Shown one piece after another: positions 47,161 to 56,332 of a DNA stretch of 64,000 nucleotides. The position numbers were made by a program, and so were the translations under genes. Source of the stretch: Pseudoalteromonas phenolica (GTDB taxonomy: Bacteria; Pseudomonadota; Gammaproteobacteria; Enterobacterales; Alteromonadaceae). The notes below the pieces were generated by a model that saw nothing but the letters and a program-made list of their open reading frames with translations, was not told where the DNA came from and ran no database searches. The stretch lies in assembly GCF_001444405.1 (NCBI RefSeq), contig NZ_CP013188.1, forward strand, positions 1-64,000, read 5' to 3'. The number at the start of each line of letters is the position of its first letter. Positions within the stretch are counted from its first letter, which is position 1.

Positions 47161-47621
47161 TATGTTTTCCTAGCTACCCAAGATATGGTTGTTCAGCACT
47201 TATCTATTCTTTGTAAGTTTGTGAACGAGAGAATGTTTTGCACTTTAATCGTTGCATAACAAATTGAGCGTCGCAAAAGCATCAAGAAAATGCAATTAAA
47301 TTGAGATAAAGTAACATTTTAATGTCTTTTAGTGACTTTTTGCGCAGTTTGTTCCACTAAAGTACAAGTTCGAAATTCATCGATATCAACGAAAATATAG
47401 GTAGAAAACAACAGCAGCTAATTCATCTTACGTTTATTTTGGTGGTTTATGCTGAGTATTAACAAATTTGATCAAAAAACCTTAGTTTGACTGTTGATAT
47501 TTACTGCGAATTATTTTTAAATTCGCGCTCTTTGATTTTTGAGCAAATAGTTACGTTAAAAAGTTGGCGTTAGTTTTGCTCTGTATAGTGTACCCGTTTA
47601 CAGTAAAATGTGGTGAGCAAT
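47161..47621. other. Gene-free divergent promoter region
   Basis: AT-rich spacer between the divergent M1 peptidase and small membrane protein genes. It includes an inverted repeat, GCGAATT-N7-AATTCGC, at 47506-47526. No RNA gene or repeat-family copy was found. Confidence 0.5.
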
Positions 47622-47861
47622 ATGGATTTCTACATCCTGAAAAAGCAAGACAAGCTGGTGGCTATTCCGGCTGATGAACAAAATTGCAAACAGTATTTAG
47701 AAGATGGCTACTTTTATGTTGATAAAGTTGCCGCTTGTAATGAAAAGTCCGCACTTGAAGTTTTGCAGAATAAGCAAACGAAAGTGTTTAAAACTCCAGT
47801 TTTGTTATTTTTACTGGCACTGCCTGTTGTCGCCTTTATTTGGTGGCAAATTACCCGTTAA
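47622..47861 (+). CDS. Small C-terminally anchored membrane protein
   Basis: Encodes 79 residues: a soluble N-terminal part of about 55 residues and one C-terminal membrane segment (about 58-76) ending WWQITR. I chose the ATG at 47622, four bases after GGTGAG; an in-frame GTG at 47610 is possible. Family unknown. It lies 54 bases before sbcD on the same strand. Confidence 0.65.
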   Translation: MDFYILKKQDKLVAIPADEQNCKQYLEDGYFYVDKVAACNEKSALEVLQNKQTKVFKTPVLLFLLALPVVAFIWWQITR

Positions 47862-47915
47862 ACAAATACTTAAAGCAGTGTTATAGTAGCGCTTCAATGC
47901 GAAAGGGAGCGCTAC

Positions 47916-49130
47916 ATGAAAGTATTGCACACTTCTGATTGGCACTTAGGTCAACAGTTTTACGAACATCACCGTGTTCAAGAGCATCAGCATTTTCTTG
48001 ATTGGTTGGTGACAACATTACAACAACAGGCGATTGATTTATTGCTTGTTAGCGGTGATATCTACCATACAGCAACGCCTCCCTCATCTGCTGAGCAACA
48101 ACTTTACCAATTTATAAAGCAAGCCAAACAAGCTTGTCCTGAATTACACATTGTCATTATTGCTGGAAATCATGACTCAGCGAATCGTATTGAAACCGCA
48201 AAACCACTTTTAAAACAATTTGATACGCATGTTATTGGCCGATATGACAAAGCTGCCCCCGAGGCTTGCTTGGTGAATATTGAAACGGGAAAAGGTAAGG
48301 CGCAAGTGGTTGCTATGCCCTTTTTACGCCCTGCCGATGTCACGCTCGATACACAAAATGATAAAGCCTATCAGCAAGGTGTGGCGCAGGCTTACCAGTC
48401 TGTGGTTGAACTGTGTGAAGAGAACACCGCCCCTATTATTGTTATGGGACACCTGCATGCCAAAGGTGGCACCATTAGCGAAGATTCAGAAAGAAACATT
48501 AGTATCGGCGGTTTTGATGCCGTAACAGCAGAAGTATTTACCGATAAGGCCGATTATGTTGCACTCGGACATCTTCATAAAGCCCAAGTGGTAGCAAAAT
48601 GCGACGCAAAGCGATATTGCGGCACGCCGATGCCAATGTCATTTTCTGAAAAAAATTATCAACACCAAGTGCTCGTATGTGAATTTAATGGAAAAGCATG
48701 CGTGAGCGTAAACCCCCTTTACACACCAAGACTTAGAGAGCTGATTGTACTTCCTGAAAAAGGAGGGGCAGACATTGATACACTGTGTAATGAAATCGAA
48801 CAGCTAGATTTAAAGTCGTACGAAGCAAGCCCTTATCTTCGCTTACGACTTAATGCCAGCGAGACCGATAGCCAGTTTAGGGAGAAGATATCATTAAGCC
48901 TAAAAGGCAAAGACATTTTGTTTTGTGGTATTGAACGCGTTCAAGATGTGCAAAAGCATGACGATGAAGTGATTTTTCAAGATTTAGGTCAAGTCGAAAA
49001 ATTAAATCCACTCGATTTGCTGGATATGGTTTTTAAGCAGCAGGTCGATTCAGAGCAAACTTTGCCAGAAAATTTAGCAGACTGCTTAGCTGAAGTGTTA
49101 AGTGCCATGGAAGAGGAACAAAACGCGTGA
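47916..49130 (+). CDS. sbcD: SbcD nuclease subunit
   Basis: Mn-dependent nuclease partner of SbcC (the Mre11 counterpart) that cuts hairpins and DNA ends. The 404 residues show HTSDWHLGQ, SGDIYH, AGNHDS and two GHLH motifs (near residues 178 and 214). This is the complete calcineurin-like metal site. It overlaps sbcC by four bases (ATGA). A family B site lies at 48706-48724 within the gene. Confidence 0.95.
   Translation: MKVLHTSDWHLGQQFYEHHRVQEHQHFLDWLVTTLQQQAIDLLLVSGDIYHTATPPSSAEQQLYQFIKQAKQACPELHIVIIAGNHDSANRIETAKPLLKQFDTHVIGRYDKAAPEACLVNIETGKGKAQVVAMPFLRPADVTLDTQNDKAYQQGVAQAYQSVVELCEENTAPIIVMGHLHAKGGTISEDSERNISIGGFDAVTAEVFTDKADYVALGHLHKAQVVAKCDAKRYCGTPMPMSFSEKNYQHQVLVCEFNGKACVSVNPLYTPRLRELIVLPEKGGADIDTLCNEIEQLDLKSYEASPYLRLRLNASETDSQFREKISLSLKGKDILFCGIERVQDVQKHDDEVIFQDLGQVEKLNPLDLLDMVFKQQVDSEQTLPENLADCLAEVLSAMEEEQNA
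48706..48724. repeat. Family B palindrome copy 6, inside sbcD
   Basis: GCGTAAAC-CCC-CTTTACAC within the sbcD coding region. The inner TTTACAC arm is perfect; the other arm has C at two positions. Confidence 0.55.
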
Positions 49131-52100
49131 AATTACTTAAAATAGCAATCACAAATTTAGCTTCTATTACCCGGGCAGATATTGATTTTGAAAAGGCGCC
49201 TTTAGAGCAAGCTGGATTATTTGCAATTACTGGTGACACAGGTGCAGGTAAAAGTACTTTATTAGATGCCATTTGTTTAGCGCTTTATGCAAAAACAGCT
49301 CGTCTAAAAAATGATTTAAAGAATACTGTGTCGTTCAATGGTGACGACATTAAGTTAAACGACCCAAGAAACTTACTCCGTAGAGGCTGTGCTGAAGGCT
49401 CTGCTGAGGTGACTTTTTTAGGCCAAGATGGTGAGCGTTATTTAGCAAAATGGTCAGTTGCAAGAGCGCGTAAAAAAGTCTCAGGTAAACTAAAGACACA
49501 TGAGCACGAGATTATTCGCCTCAGTGACGAAACCTTGTTGGCCCATAAAAGCGCGGCGGTTAAAGCGGTCGAGCAATTAATCGGTCTTAGCTTTGAGCAA
49601 TTTACGCGTACAGTATTACTCGCTCAGCATGAGTTTGCCGCATTCTTAAAAGCCAGTAGCGATGAACGCGCACAACTTTTAGAGTGTTTAACTGCGACCG
49701 ATAAATTTAGTCGTATTGGTCAGCTGATTTTTGAAAAACATAAAGAAAAAAAAGCAGAACTCGAGCGATTAAAAGATAGCTTAAGTGCCTATGTGTTATT
49801 AACTGATGAGCAACTTGAGCAATTAACCCTTGATGCAAACACGCACAAGCAGCAGTTAGATGAATTAAGAGCACAACAAGCTCAGTACAAGTCATCATTG
49901 CAATGGCTTACAGAGTCAGCCCAATTGCGAACTCAATTAGTGCAAACAGAGCAGGCTATTCAAGAAACAGAAGCTAAACTGACAGAAAAAGGACACGCCT
50001 ATAATGAAGCAGAGCAAGCACAAGCGGCTTTTGAGATTGCCGATAATCGCCAGCAATGGGCGGTGACAAAAAATAATTTAAGTACACTAGAATTAAAACA
50101 AAGCGAGCTCAAAACAAAAGACTTTACCGCGCAAATACAGCAAGCAGAAGATATTTCGAATAAAGCGTCTGATGCGCTACAACAAACTGAAGTCTATGTG
50201 ACAGAGCAACAAAAAGTTCTGATTGAGGTCAGGCAATTTGATACGAAAATCGCGAATGCTGATTCAGTATTACAGCAAGTCTTAAAGCAACAAAGTGAGC
50301 TTGAGCAACAGCAAACTAAGCTTTCAGTAGAACAGCAAAATACCAATACGAATTTACAGCAAGTACAGCAACAAAGTAACAAATTAGAGTCGCTATTAAC
50401 TACCAATAGCAGCTTACAAAGTACAGTGGAAAACTGGTCACATCTCAAAGGTTTGCTAGACGAGATTATAGATAAGCAACTTCAATCTCACAGTGTGAAC
50501 GTTGTATTACAAAATGCACAAAAGCAACATCATGAAAATATTCAACAAGCTGAGCCACTTAAGTCTGGGTTATTGCAATTACAATCACAGTTGGAATTGG
50601 GACAATCGTCAATTGATGTACTCCAAAAACAAATTGAACAGTTAAACATCGATGATTTGCAATCAACGACTCAGCGGCTGCAACATGTTATTGGTTTGAT
50701 GCAAAATATTTCAGATATCAGTGCGGAGCAGTTGCAACATCAATCAGCCATGGCAAGCAACTTTCAAAAGAAGCAAGCCATTGAAGTGCAAATGGCAGAT
50801 ACCGAGCGGCAAAAAGAGTTGAGCAAGCAGCGAGTAAATGTCACGCGAGACAGCTTAACGCAAGTGCAACTTCGTGCCAGCGAAAGTATTAGTGCATTAC
50901 GTGCTGAACTAAAGCCTGGTCATGAATGTATGGTGTGTGGTTCAAAAGAGCATCCCTATGCTGTTGATCATATTGATAGCCATTGGACGAATTTACTCAA
51001 TGACTTTGCAATGCAGAACCAACAGGCAGAGCAAGCTTATGAGCAAGCTATGCAAAGAAGTCGTACTCATCTCGCAGAGTTTGAAAAAGTGAACGCAAGA
51101 TATCAAGAAAGCAAACTGCAAAACCAGCGTTTAGTTAGCAAGATATCAGAGCTACAAGGACAGCTTGAACAATTTATAGAGTACCAAGGGTGGTCGTTGC
51201 AACAGTGTTTAGATCACCAACAAATACTTGTTCAGCAACAACAACACTATTCAGCTATTCAGTCGCAATTACAAAAAGCTTGGCAATTACAACAAGAAAA
51301 ACAAAAGTTGTTCGAGCAACAACAAACGCAACTAAATGCCATAACGCAGCAAGAAACTGAGCTTTCTCATCAGATTGAACAACAGCAAAATACCCTCACT
51401 CAACTTTCACAAGGACTGAGCCGAGCAGAGCAACAGGCAAGAGGTTATTATGCTGATGAAACATGGTGGGAACAGTTTGAAAAAGCGCCAAAAGATGCAT
51501 TGTTTTCTTTAACAAAAACGGTTGATGATTTTAAAAATAATAGAGAAAAACTTGCTCAGCTTCAGAAGTCACAACAAACATTAACCTTGCAGTTAAATCA
51601 TTTGCAAGAATCAGCAATAAATGTTTCTCAGCAGTTGAAGGAGGTTAGTAATACAGTTGAGAAAGCGCGCTCAGAGAAGTTGAGCTTTGAGCAAGCAAGG
51701 TTTGAGCGTTTACCACAAGAGATCAGCGCTGATGAATGGCAAGAAAAGTGTCAAACACAATTAAAAGCAAGGCAACATGATTTAAATACTTGTTCTGAAC
51801 AATTGAAGCACATTTTGCAGGCTGAAAAAGATAAACAAAAAGATCTGATTTCTCTAAATAAACAGATCGAGATTTTACTAACTCAAAAAGCCGCTCTAGA
51901 GTCGCGGTTTGAACAATGGCTCAATGAAAAGTCGCAAATTTTTGCTGACTTGAATGAAGAAAGAGTCACTTACTTACTCAGGCTTTCAAAAGCAGATATT
52001 CAGCAAACCTTGTCTGAGTTTAAGCAGTTATCACACGGCAAAGTAGAGTTATCAGGCAAGTTAAGTCATTTGAAAGAGAGCTTGCATACGCATTTAGCGA

Positions 52101-52783
52101 AAGCGCTGACAGAGCTAACAGAGCATCAAATTAATGAGCAGTTAGTAATTTTAGAATCTCAGTTTCAACAAACGCAACAATCCTGGCTGGGGGTGAATAC
52201 GCAACTTGAACAACATCACAATAATGTTGAAAAACTTGCAACTGAGCAGCAAAAGCTCAATTCATTTCAAGCTAAGTATGAACATTGGCACTTGCTCGAT
52301 AAATTACTTGGCGATGCCACGGGAAAAAAGCTGCGCAATATAGCACAAACACAGACCTTAAAAATCTTACTTCAATATGCAAACCAGCATTTAGCGAGTC
52401 TGTCAAAGCGATATCGCCTGGCTGTGATTGGCCACTCTTTGAATATTGCCATTATTGATAAAGACATGGCCGATGAGCAACGCTCAGTAAATACGCTTTC
52501 CGGTGGAGAGTCTTTCTTAGTTTCCTTGGCTTTGGCTTTAGGGTTGGCTTCACTGTCTTCAAACAAAGTAAATATAGGTTCGCTATTCATTGATGAAGGT
52601 TTTGGCACGTTAGACCCCGAAACTTTAAGTGTGGCGCTAGATGCTTTAGATGCCCTACAAGCACAGGGTCGAAAAGTGGGTGTCATCTCACACGTAAGTG
52701 AAATGTCAGAACGCGTTGCCACACAAGTCCAAGTAAAAAAGCAGCCTGGTGGCTATTCGAACGTATTAATAAAAGGTACTTAA
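49127..52783 (+). CDS. sbcC: SbcC ATPase subunit
   Basis: SMC-like ATPase of the SbcCD complex, 1218 residues. Walker A GDTGAGKS lies at 36-43 and a long glutamine-rich coiled coil follows. The zinc hook CMVC has C601 and C604. A returning coiled coil leads to the ABC signature LSGGES (about 1124-1129) and the Walker B LFIDEGFGTLD. The full domain order is present. A family A 20-mer lies at 51864-51883 inside the coiled coil and reads IEILLTQ. Confidence 0.95.
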   Translation: MKLLKIAITNLASITRADIDFEKAPLEQAGLFAITGDTGAGKSTLLDAICLALYAKTARLKNDLKNTVSFNGDDIKLNDPRNLLRRGCAEGSAEVTFLGQDGERYLAKWSVARARKKVSGKLKTHEHEIIRLSDETLLAHKSAAVKAVEQLIGLSFEQFTRTVLLAQHEFAAFLKASSDERAQLLECLTATDKFSRIGQLIFEKHKEKKAELERLKDSLSAYVLLTDEQLEQLTLDANTHKQQLDELRAQQAQYKSSLQWLTESAQLRTQLVQTEQAIQETEAKLTEKGHAYNEAEQAQAAFEIADNRQQWAVTKNNLSTLELKQSELKTKDFTAQIQQAEDISNKASDALQQTEVYVTEQQKVLIEVRQFDTKIANADSVLQQVLKQQSELEQQQTKLSVEQQNTNTNLQQVQQQSNKLESLLTTNSSLQSTVENWSHLKGLLDEIIDKQLQSHSVNVVLQNAQKQHHENIQQAEPLKSGLLQLQSQLELGQSSIDVLQKQIEQLNIDDLQSTTQRLQHVIGLMQNISDISAEQLQHQSAMASNFQKKQAIEVQMADTERQKELSKQRVNVTRDSLTQVQLRASESISALRAELKPGHECMVCGSKEHPYAVDHIDSHWTNLLNDFAMQNQQAEQAYEQAMQRSRTHLAEFEKVNARYQESKLQNQRLVSKISELQGQLEQFIEYQGWSLQQCLDHQQILVQQQQHYSAIQSQLQKAWQLQQEKQKLFEQQQTQLNAITQQETELSHQIEQQQNTLTQLSQGLSRAEQQARGYYADETWWEQFEKAPKDALFSLTKTVDDFKNNREKLAQLQKSQQTLTLQLNHLQESAINVSQQLKEVSNTVEKARSEKLSFEQARFERLPQEISADEWQEKCQTQLKARQHDLNTCSEQLKHILQAEKDKQKDLISLNKQIEILLTQKAALESRFEQWLNEKSQIFADLNEERVTYLLRLSKADIQQTLSEFKQLSHGKVELSGKLSHLKESLHTHLAKALTELTEHQINEQLVILESQFQQTQQSWLGVNTQLEQHHNNVEKLATEQQKLNSFQAKYEHWHLLDKLLGDATGKKLRNIAQTQTLKILLQYANQHLASLSKRYRLAVIGHSLNIAIIDKDMADEQRSVNTLSGGESFLVSLALALGLASLSSNKVNIGSLFIDEGFGTLDPETLSVALDALDALQAQGRKVGVISHVSEMSERVATQVQVKKQPGGYSNVLIKGT
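51864..51883 (+). repeat. Family A 20-mer inside sbcC
   Basis: AGATCGAGATTTTACTAACT, 18 of 20 positions. It is read in a frame that avoids its stop codon, giving IEILLT. Confidence 0.65.
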
Positions 52784-52784
52784 T

Positions 52785-53453
52785 ATGCCTGAGTTTAAAG
52801 GTGAGCAAGCCACTCATTATAATGAAAGGATCACTCGGCTCGTACCCGGCTACGAGCTACTGCATGGTTTGACGGCTGCACAATTAAAAGTGCTGTTTCC
52901 TGATGAAGCGACAATCTTGATTGTGGGAGCAGGCACGGGTAAAGAGGTTATAGAATTAGCTAAGCTCAATTCTAACTGGTCTTTTATTGCGCAAGATATT
53001 TCAGCAGATATGCTCGCTATCGCAGATCAAAGTTTTACTAACATGGGCCTAAGCCATAGGGTAAAAATACAATGTGGTGAGTTAACCTCCCTAACTGAAC
53101 GCGCTGATTGTGCGCTTTGTTTGCTAGTTCTACACTTTTTAGAAGATAACGGCGAAAAGAAAACGCTTTTAAATCAGATTAATAGTGCTTTAAAACCTAA
53201 TGCGCCTTTATTTCTTGTTGACCTAATGAAGCCAGAGACCCAGTTTGAACGAGAGGCGCAGTTAGTATTTTGTCGTACTCTGGGTTTAACTGAAATTGGC
53301 CAGACTCGCATGCGGCACAACTTAGAACATGAGTTTTACCCACTTGATCGAATGCGTTTAAGTGAGCTACTCGATGAATGTGGTTTCAACGTCCCCCACC
53401 CTTTCTTTAAGGCGCTTGGTTTCACTGGAGTAAGTTGTAATAAGCGCACTTAG
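52785..53453 (+). CDS. Class I SAM-dependent methyltransferase
   Basis: Encodes 222 residues starting one base after the sbcC stop. Motif I IVGAGTGKE lies near 47-55, the acidic residue is in QDISADM, and LCLLVLHFLED follows. Substrate unknown. Cotranscription with sbcDC suggests a DNA-linked or housekeeping target, but that is only context. A family A copy at 53025-53044 codes for DQSFTN. It converges on the DUF6942 gene with two bases between stops. Confidence 0.86.
   Translation: MPEFKGEQATHYNERITRLVPGYELLHGLTAAQLKVLFPDEATILIVGAGTGKEVIELAKLNSNWSFIAQDISADMLAIADQSFTNMGLSHRVKIQCGELTSLTERADCALCLLVLHFLEDNGEKKTLLNQINSALKPNAPLFLVDLMKPETQFEREAQLVFCRTLGLTEIGQTRMRHNLEHEFYPLDRMRLSELLDECGFNVPHPFFKALGFTGVSCNKRT
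53025..53044 (+). repeat. Family A 20-mer inside the methyltransferase gene
   Basis: AGATCAAAGTTTTACTAACA, 17 of 20; it codes DQSFTN. Confidence 0.65.
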
Positions 53454-53455
53454 TT

Positions 53456-53995
53456 TTAAGTGCTCGTGCGCTCTAACTCAGCTAAGAGCCCTACTAGCCT
53501 AGTTATCTTAATATTACTTAGTTGCCTGTAGTCTAAATACGGGCAGATCACTAAATTACTAACTTTATCAATTGCGAACTCCTCATCTAACCACACTAAA
53601 GAGTTAGTAAAAATATGATCTTGGAGTAATTTCTTGGCATATGTTCTGCCTGCAATAACATGAAATTTATAATTTTTTTCAGAGAAATTTGGTGGACTAA
53701 AGAGCAGTGCTTCTTGGCTATGCCCTTGTAGCAGTACTTTATCTCGGTAGTCTTGCCAACGCTTAAAGTTAGTAAAATGATGATCTCTGTGTTGCCACTC
53801 AGCCAAAATTTTTGCATAAACGTTGAAAACTTTGCGCCATCCATTACCACATGCTTGGTTTATAATATCAATCTCACCTGTACTAAGTGATTGTACTGAT
53901 TGAAGATTATGGTATTCAGACATACTAGGTGGATTTTCAACATAGATTGCGATTAAGCCCTCTTCTGCTCCTAATCCCTGAGTTAATAATTTCAT
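53456..53995 (-). CDS. Uncharacterised protein, DUF6942-like
   Basis: Encodes 179 residues with no signal peptide or membrane segment. I think it is the DUF6942 family seen in marine gammaproteobacteria (from memory, not searched). Its start codon ATG lies inside a family A copy, and two further copies sit in the coding region. It overlaps the YaiI gene by four bases, so they are an operon. Confidence 0.65.
   Translation of the reverse strand: MKLLTQGLGAEEGLIAIYVENPPSMSEYHNLQSVQSLSTGEIDIINQACGNGWRKVFNVYAKILAEWQHRDHHFTNFKRWQDYRDKVLLQGHSQEALLFSPPNFSEKNYKFHVIAGRTYAKKLLQDHIFTNSLVWLDEEFAIDKVSNLVICPYLDYRQLSNIKITRLVGLLAELERTST
53545..53621. repeat. Two family A 20-mers inside the DUF6942-like gene
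   Basis: Plus-strand copy at 53545-53564 (AGATCACTAAATTACTAACT) and minus-strand copy at 53602-53621 with a perfect 20/20 match, which codes DHIFTN. Confidence 0.75.
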
Positions 53996-54000
53996 GATCT
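53981..54000 (-). repeat. Family A 20-mer covering the DUF6942-like start codon
   Basis: AGATCATGAAATTATTAACT on the minus strand, 17 of 20. It spans the start ATG and the overlap with the YaiI gene. Confidence 0.6.
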
Positions 54001-54444
54001 GTGTTGTGCTAGCAGGCTATCAAGGGCATTGGCGAATGTTTGCTTGTCGGTACTGTTTAATTTGGCAGGTCCTCCTGACATTTCTACACCACTGCTTCGC
54101 ATAGTATCCATAAAATCCCGCATATTAAGGATTTGTTTAATGTTGTTCTCAGTAAACTTTTCGCCTCTTGGGCTCAATGCAAAAGCGCCCTCTTCTAGTA
54201 CTTCTGCTGCAAGAGGAATATCAGAAGTGATAACCAAATCATTCTTTTTAACTCTTTTTACAATCTCATTATCAGCAATATCAAAGCCTTTGCTCACTTG
54301 GAGCAAGTTCACATATTGTGTGACAGGGACGCGCATACTATGATTTGCGACCAGTGTCGTGTGTGTTTTTGTACGCTCAGCAGCGCGGAAAAGGATTTCT
54401 TTGATAACAGCTGGACATGCGTCCGCATCGACCCAAATATGCAT
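53992..54444 (-). CDS. yaiI: YaiI/YqxD (UPF0178, DUF188) family protein
   Basis: Encodes 150 residues. The WVDADACP opening (about 4-11), a VTSDIPLAAE segment and a MSGGP segment near residue 123 are family hallmarks. It resembles PIN/NYN-like nucleases; biological role uncertain. The length matches the family. It is first in a two-gene operon with the DUF6942-like gene. The repeat array lies directly upstream of its start. Confidence 0.9.
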   Translation of the reverse strand: MHIWVDADACPAVIKEILFRAAERTKTHTTLVANHSMRVPVTQYVNLLQVSKGFDIADNEIVKRVKKNDLVITSDIPLAAEVLEEGAFALSPRGEKFTENNIKQILNMRDFMDTMRSSGVEMSGGPAKLNSTDKQTFANALDSLLAQHRS

Positions 54445-54456
54445 AAATAGACTCTG

Positions 54457-55155
54457 AGTTAGTAAAAATCTGGTGTGAGAGACGATGATACCAATAAAAC
54501 CTAAATCAGCAAGTGTAAACCCCCTTTACACTTAGATTGAATATAGCTTATGAGGCTCAGTGTCATCGTATTTTCATAGAAGCTCTTAAAGTAGCGAAAT
54601 ATTTTTTGCCCCAAAAGAGCGTTGAGATCATATTTTTACTAACTAAAAAGACGTTAAGCTTAATGGGATTTTCTAAAGATCAGATTTTTACCAACTGGTT
54701 TTATCACAGATCATTATTTTACTTACTGATATCCCCTTTATTAATTCTCAGATCATATTTTTACTAACTAAATTTGTTTTTAATTTCTTAATTAAGTCTT
54801 CTAGATCATGTTTTTACTAACTTGATGACCTCTTAGTTTTCGAAAGATCATAATTTTACTAACTTACTTAGTAAAATTATGATCCAAAAAGAGTTATTAA
54901 TACCCAAATACTAATAACTTTTCTTTATACAAGGGGTTTTTTCAATAAGAGGCGTATAGCTAACGCTTAAGTTGATAAAATCATGATCTTGAAGGTCGAA
55001 TAAAATAGTAGATTGTAATAATTAGGATTAATGAACTTAGATTGGTATGGGGAAAAATGAAGGCATTAAGTAATAACAGGCTTCTAGCTCATAGAGTTGT
55101 TTTTTAGCATAATTTATTGCCCTTAATTCAGGTTCACTTAGTAAAATAACGATCT
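54457..55155. repeat. Family A iteron-like array
   Basis: Plus-strand copies start at 54625, 54677, 54708, 54750, 54803 and 54845, spaced 52, 31, 42, 53 and 42 bp, near multiples of 10.5. Minus-strand copies lie at 54866-54885 (inverted against the copy at 54845), 54970-54989 and 55136-55155. A degenerate copy without GATC is at 54457-54476. Copies at 54625 and 54750 match the consensus 20 of 20. They contain GATC, so Dam methylation may act on binding (inference). Confidence 0.88.
54513..54531. repeat. Family B palindrome copy 7
   Basis: GTGTAAAC-CCC-CTTTACAC: outer arms perfect, one internal mismatch. It sits at the head of the family A array. Confidence 0.75.
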
Positions 55156-55180
55156 GAATATGAACTATTTGTATGAGAAT

Positions 55181-55747
55181 ATGAATTTAATTGACCAAAT
55201 TACTGCGTGTCGCCTTTGCGACGAGGTACTCCCCTTCGGTGCTCGACCAGTCATTCAAGCCTCTCCGGTTGCTAAAATTTTGATCTCAGGGCAAGCCCCC
55301 AGTTTGAAAGTTCATCAAACTGGAAAGTTATTCAATGATCAAAGTGGCGAAACTCTCAGAGATTGGCTGGGAGTAACCGAAGCACAGTTTTATGATCCTG
55401 ACTTGTTTGCCATTGTACCAATGGCATTTTGCTATCCAGGTAAAGGAAAAAGTGGTGATCTAGCCCCACCTAAAATATGTGCACAAACTTGGCAGCAGCC
55501 ACTTCAAGCTTATTTTAAGCAGATACATTTACACATACTGGTAGGTCAGTATTCACAGCGATATTATTGTAAGAATTATAAGTCTGTAACACAGCAAGTT
55601 CAGCAATGGCCCTCTATGCTACCTAGACGCATTGCTTTGCCTCATCCTAGCCCGAGAAACCAGCCATGGCGTGCAAAAAACACTTGGTTTGAACAAGAGC
55701 TTGTTCCCAGGTTAAGAACGAATATACAAAAGTTAATCGATAGTTAA
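55181..55747 (+). CDS. Uracil-DNA glycosylase family protein
   Basis: Encodes 188 residues of the glycosylase superfamily (COG1573-like). CRLC lies near the N-terminus, GQAPS (about 43-47) matches the GxAPG-type motif 1, and LPHPSPRN near residue 159 is the HPSP motif 2. Substrate and activity are unproven. I prefer the ATG at 55181 because it follows GAG and matches family N-termini. An ATG at 55160 would add seven residues and abuts the last repeat copy. Confidence 0.8.
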   Translation: MNLIDQITACRLCDEVLPFGARPVIQASPVAKILISGQAPSLKVHQTGKLFNDQSGETLRDWLGVTEAQFYDPDLFAIVPMAFCYPGKGKSGDLAPPKICAQTWQQPLQAYFKQIHLHILVGQYSQRYYCKNYKSVTQQVQQWPSMLPRRIALPHPSPRNQPWRAKNTWFEQELVPRLRTNIQKLIDS

Positions 55748-55853
55748 AGTTATTTTAACGTAAAGGCGTTGTTTTTTTAGATAAGTCAATACATACTTAC
55801 CGTGCATTACACATGATTACAAATATTAACAAGTACATTCTCAAGGATAGAAT

Positions 55854-56207
55854 ATGCTCAACAAGGTTACTGGCTGGTGTGCTGTTTTATTGTCACTTAT
55901 GGCCTTTTATCCAAGTAATATGACAGGTGGTTTGTCGTGTATTGGTTTCTATATAAGCTTGTTCGCAATGTTTATCGGAGCCTATGCAAGCAGTTTTGGC
56001 AAATATATCTATTTTATTTTGGTTTTTCTTTTTTCTCTGATCAATATTTTCGTTATCAATGATGGAACGAATGTATTTTTGTTCTCACAGCAAAATGACT
56101 GGGTTTATGTGTTATCTATGTACGGTATTTTTGCAGTTGTGAGTGTCGTTTGTTTTGGTCTGCTTAGAAAAGAGACATTATTAGCACAGCTTGACGCTGT
56201 AAATTAA
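55854..56207 (+). CDS. Small polytopic membrane protein
   Basis: Encodes 117 residues with about four membrane segments (roughly 4-20, 25-47, 50-66 and 78-99). AGGATAG precedes the ATG. I recognise no family. It lies in its own unit with a terminator hairpin after it. Confidence 0.65.
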   Translation: MLNKVTGWCAVLLSLMAFYPSNMTGGLSCIGFYISLFAMFIGAYASSFGKYIYFILVFLFSLINIFVINDGTNVFLFSQQNDWVYVLSMYGIFAVVSVVCFGLLRKETLLAQLDAVN

Positions 56208-56210
56208 TTA

Positions 56211-56239
56211 AAAGTTGGCTGGTTTACTGGCCAACTTTC
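56211..56239 (+). terminator. Terminator after the small membrane protein gene
   Basis: AAAGTTGGC pairs with GCCAACTTT across an 11-base loop a few bases after the stop. Confidence 0.7.
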
Positions 56240-56332
56240 TATATCTTCGGTACCTATTCCCCCTCCCCTACTTGGTGTTTTTGCGACTTCGTGTTAGCTT
56301 TTGGCAAATTTATTTTTTAAGAGATAATAATC

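Larger units (their letters stand above)
54445..55180. other. Gene-free block carrying the repeat array
   Basis: 736 bases between yaiI and the glycosylase-like gene. It holds one family B palindrome, ten family A copies and an inverted repeat, GTTATTA-N12-TAATAAC, at 54893-54918. It is strongly AT-rich. A 76-codon open frame at 54537-54767 is made of repeat sequence and is not a convincing gene. No replication initiator gene adjoins it. Confidence 0.75.

Noticed and set aside
54537..54767. A 76-codon open frame
   Set aside because: It consists of the repeat array, lacks a ribosome site and shows no protein-like character beyond the repeats.
54457..55155. CRISPR array
   Set aside because: The 20-mers are degenerate, occur on both strands and have variable AT-rich spacers of 11-33 bases. 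No cas genes are present.
54445..55180. Replication origin of the replicon
   Set aside because: No initiator gene adjoins and no clear DnaA box cluster was found. An origin is possible but a distal control or partition site fits as well.
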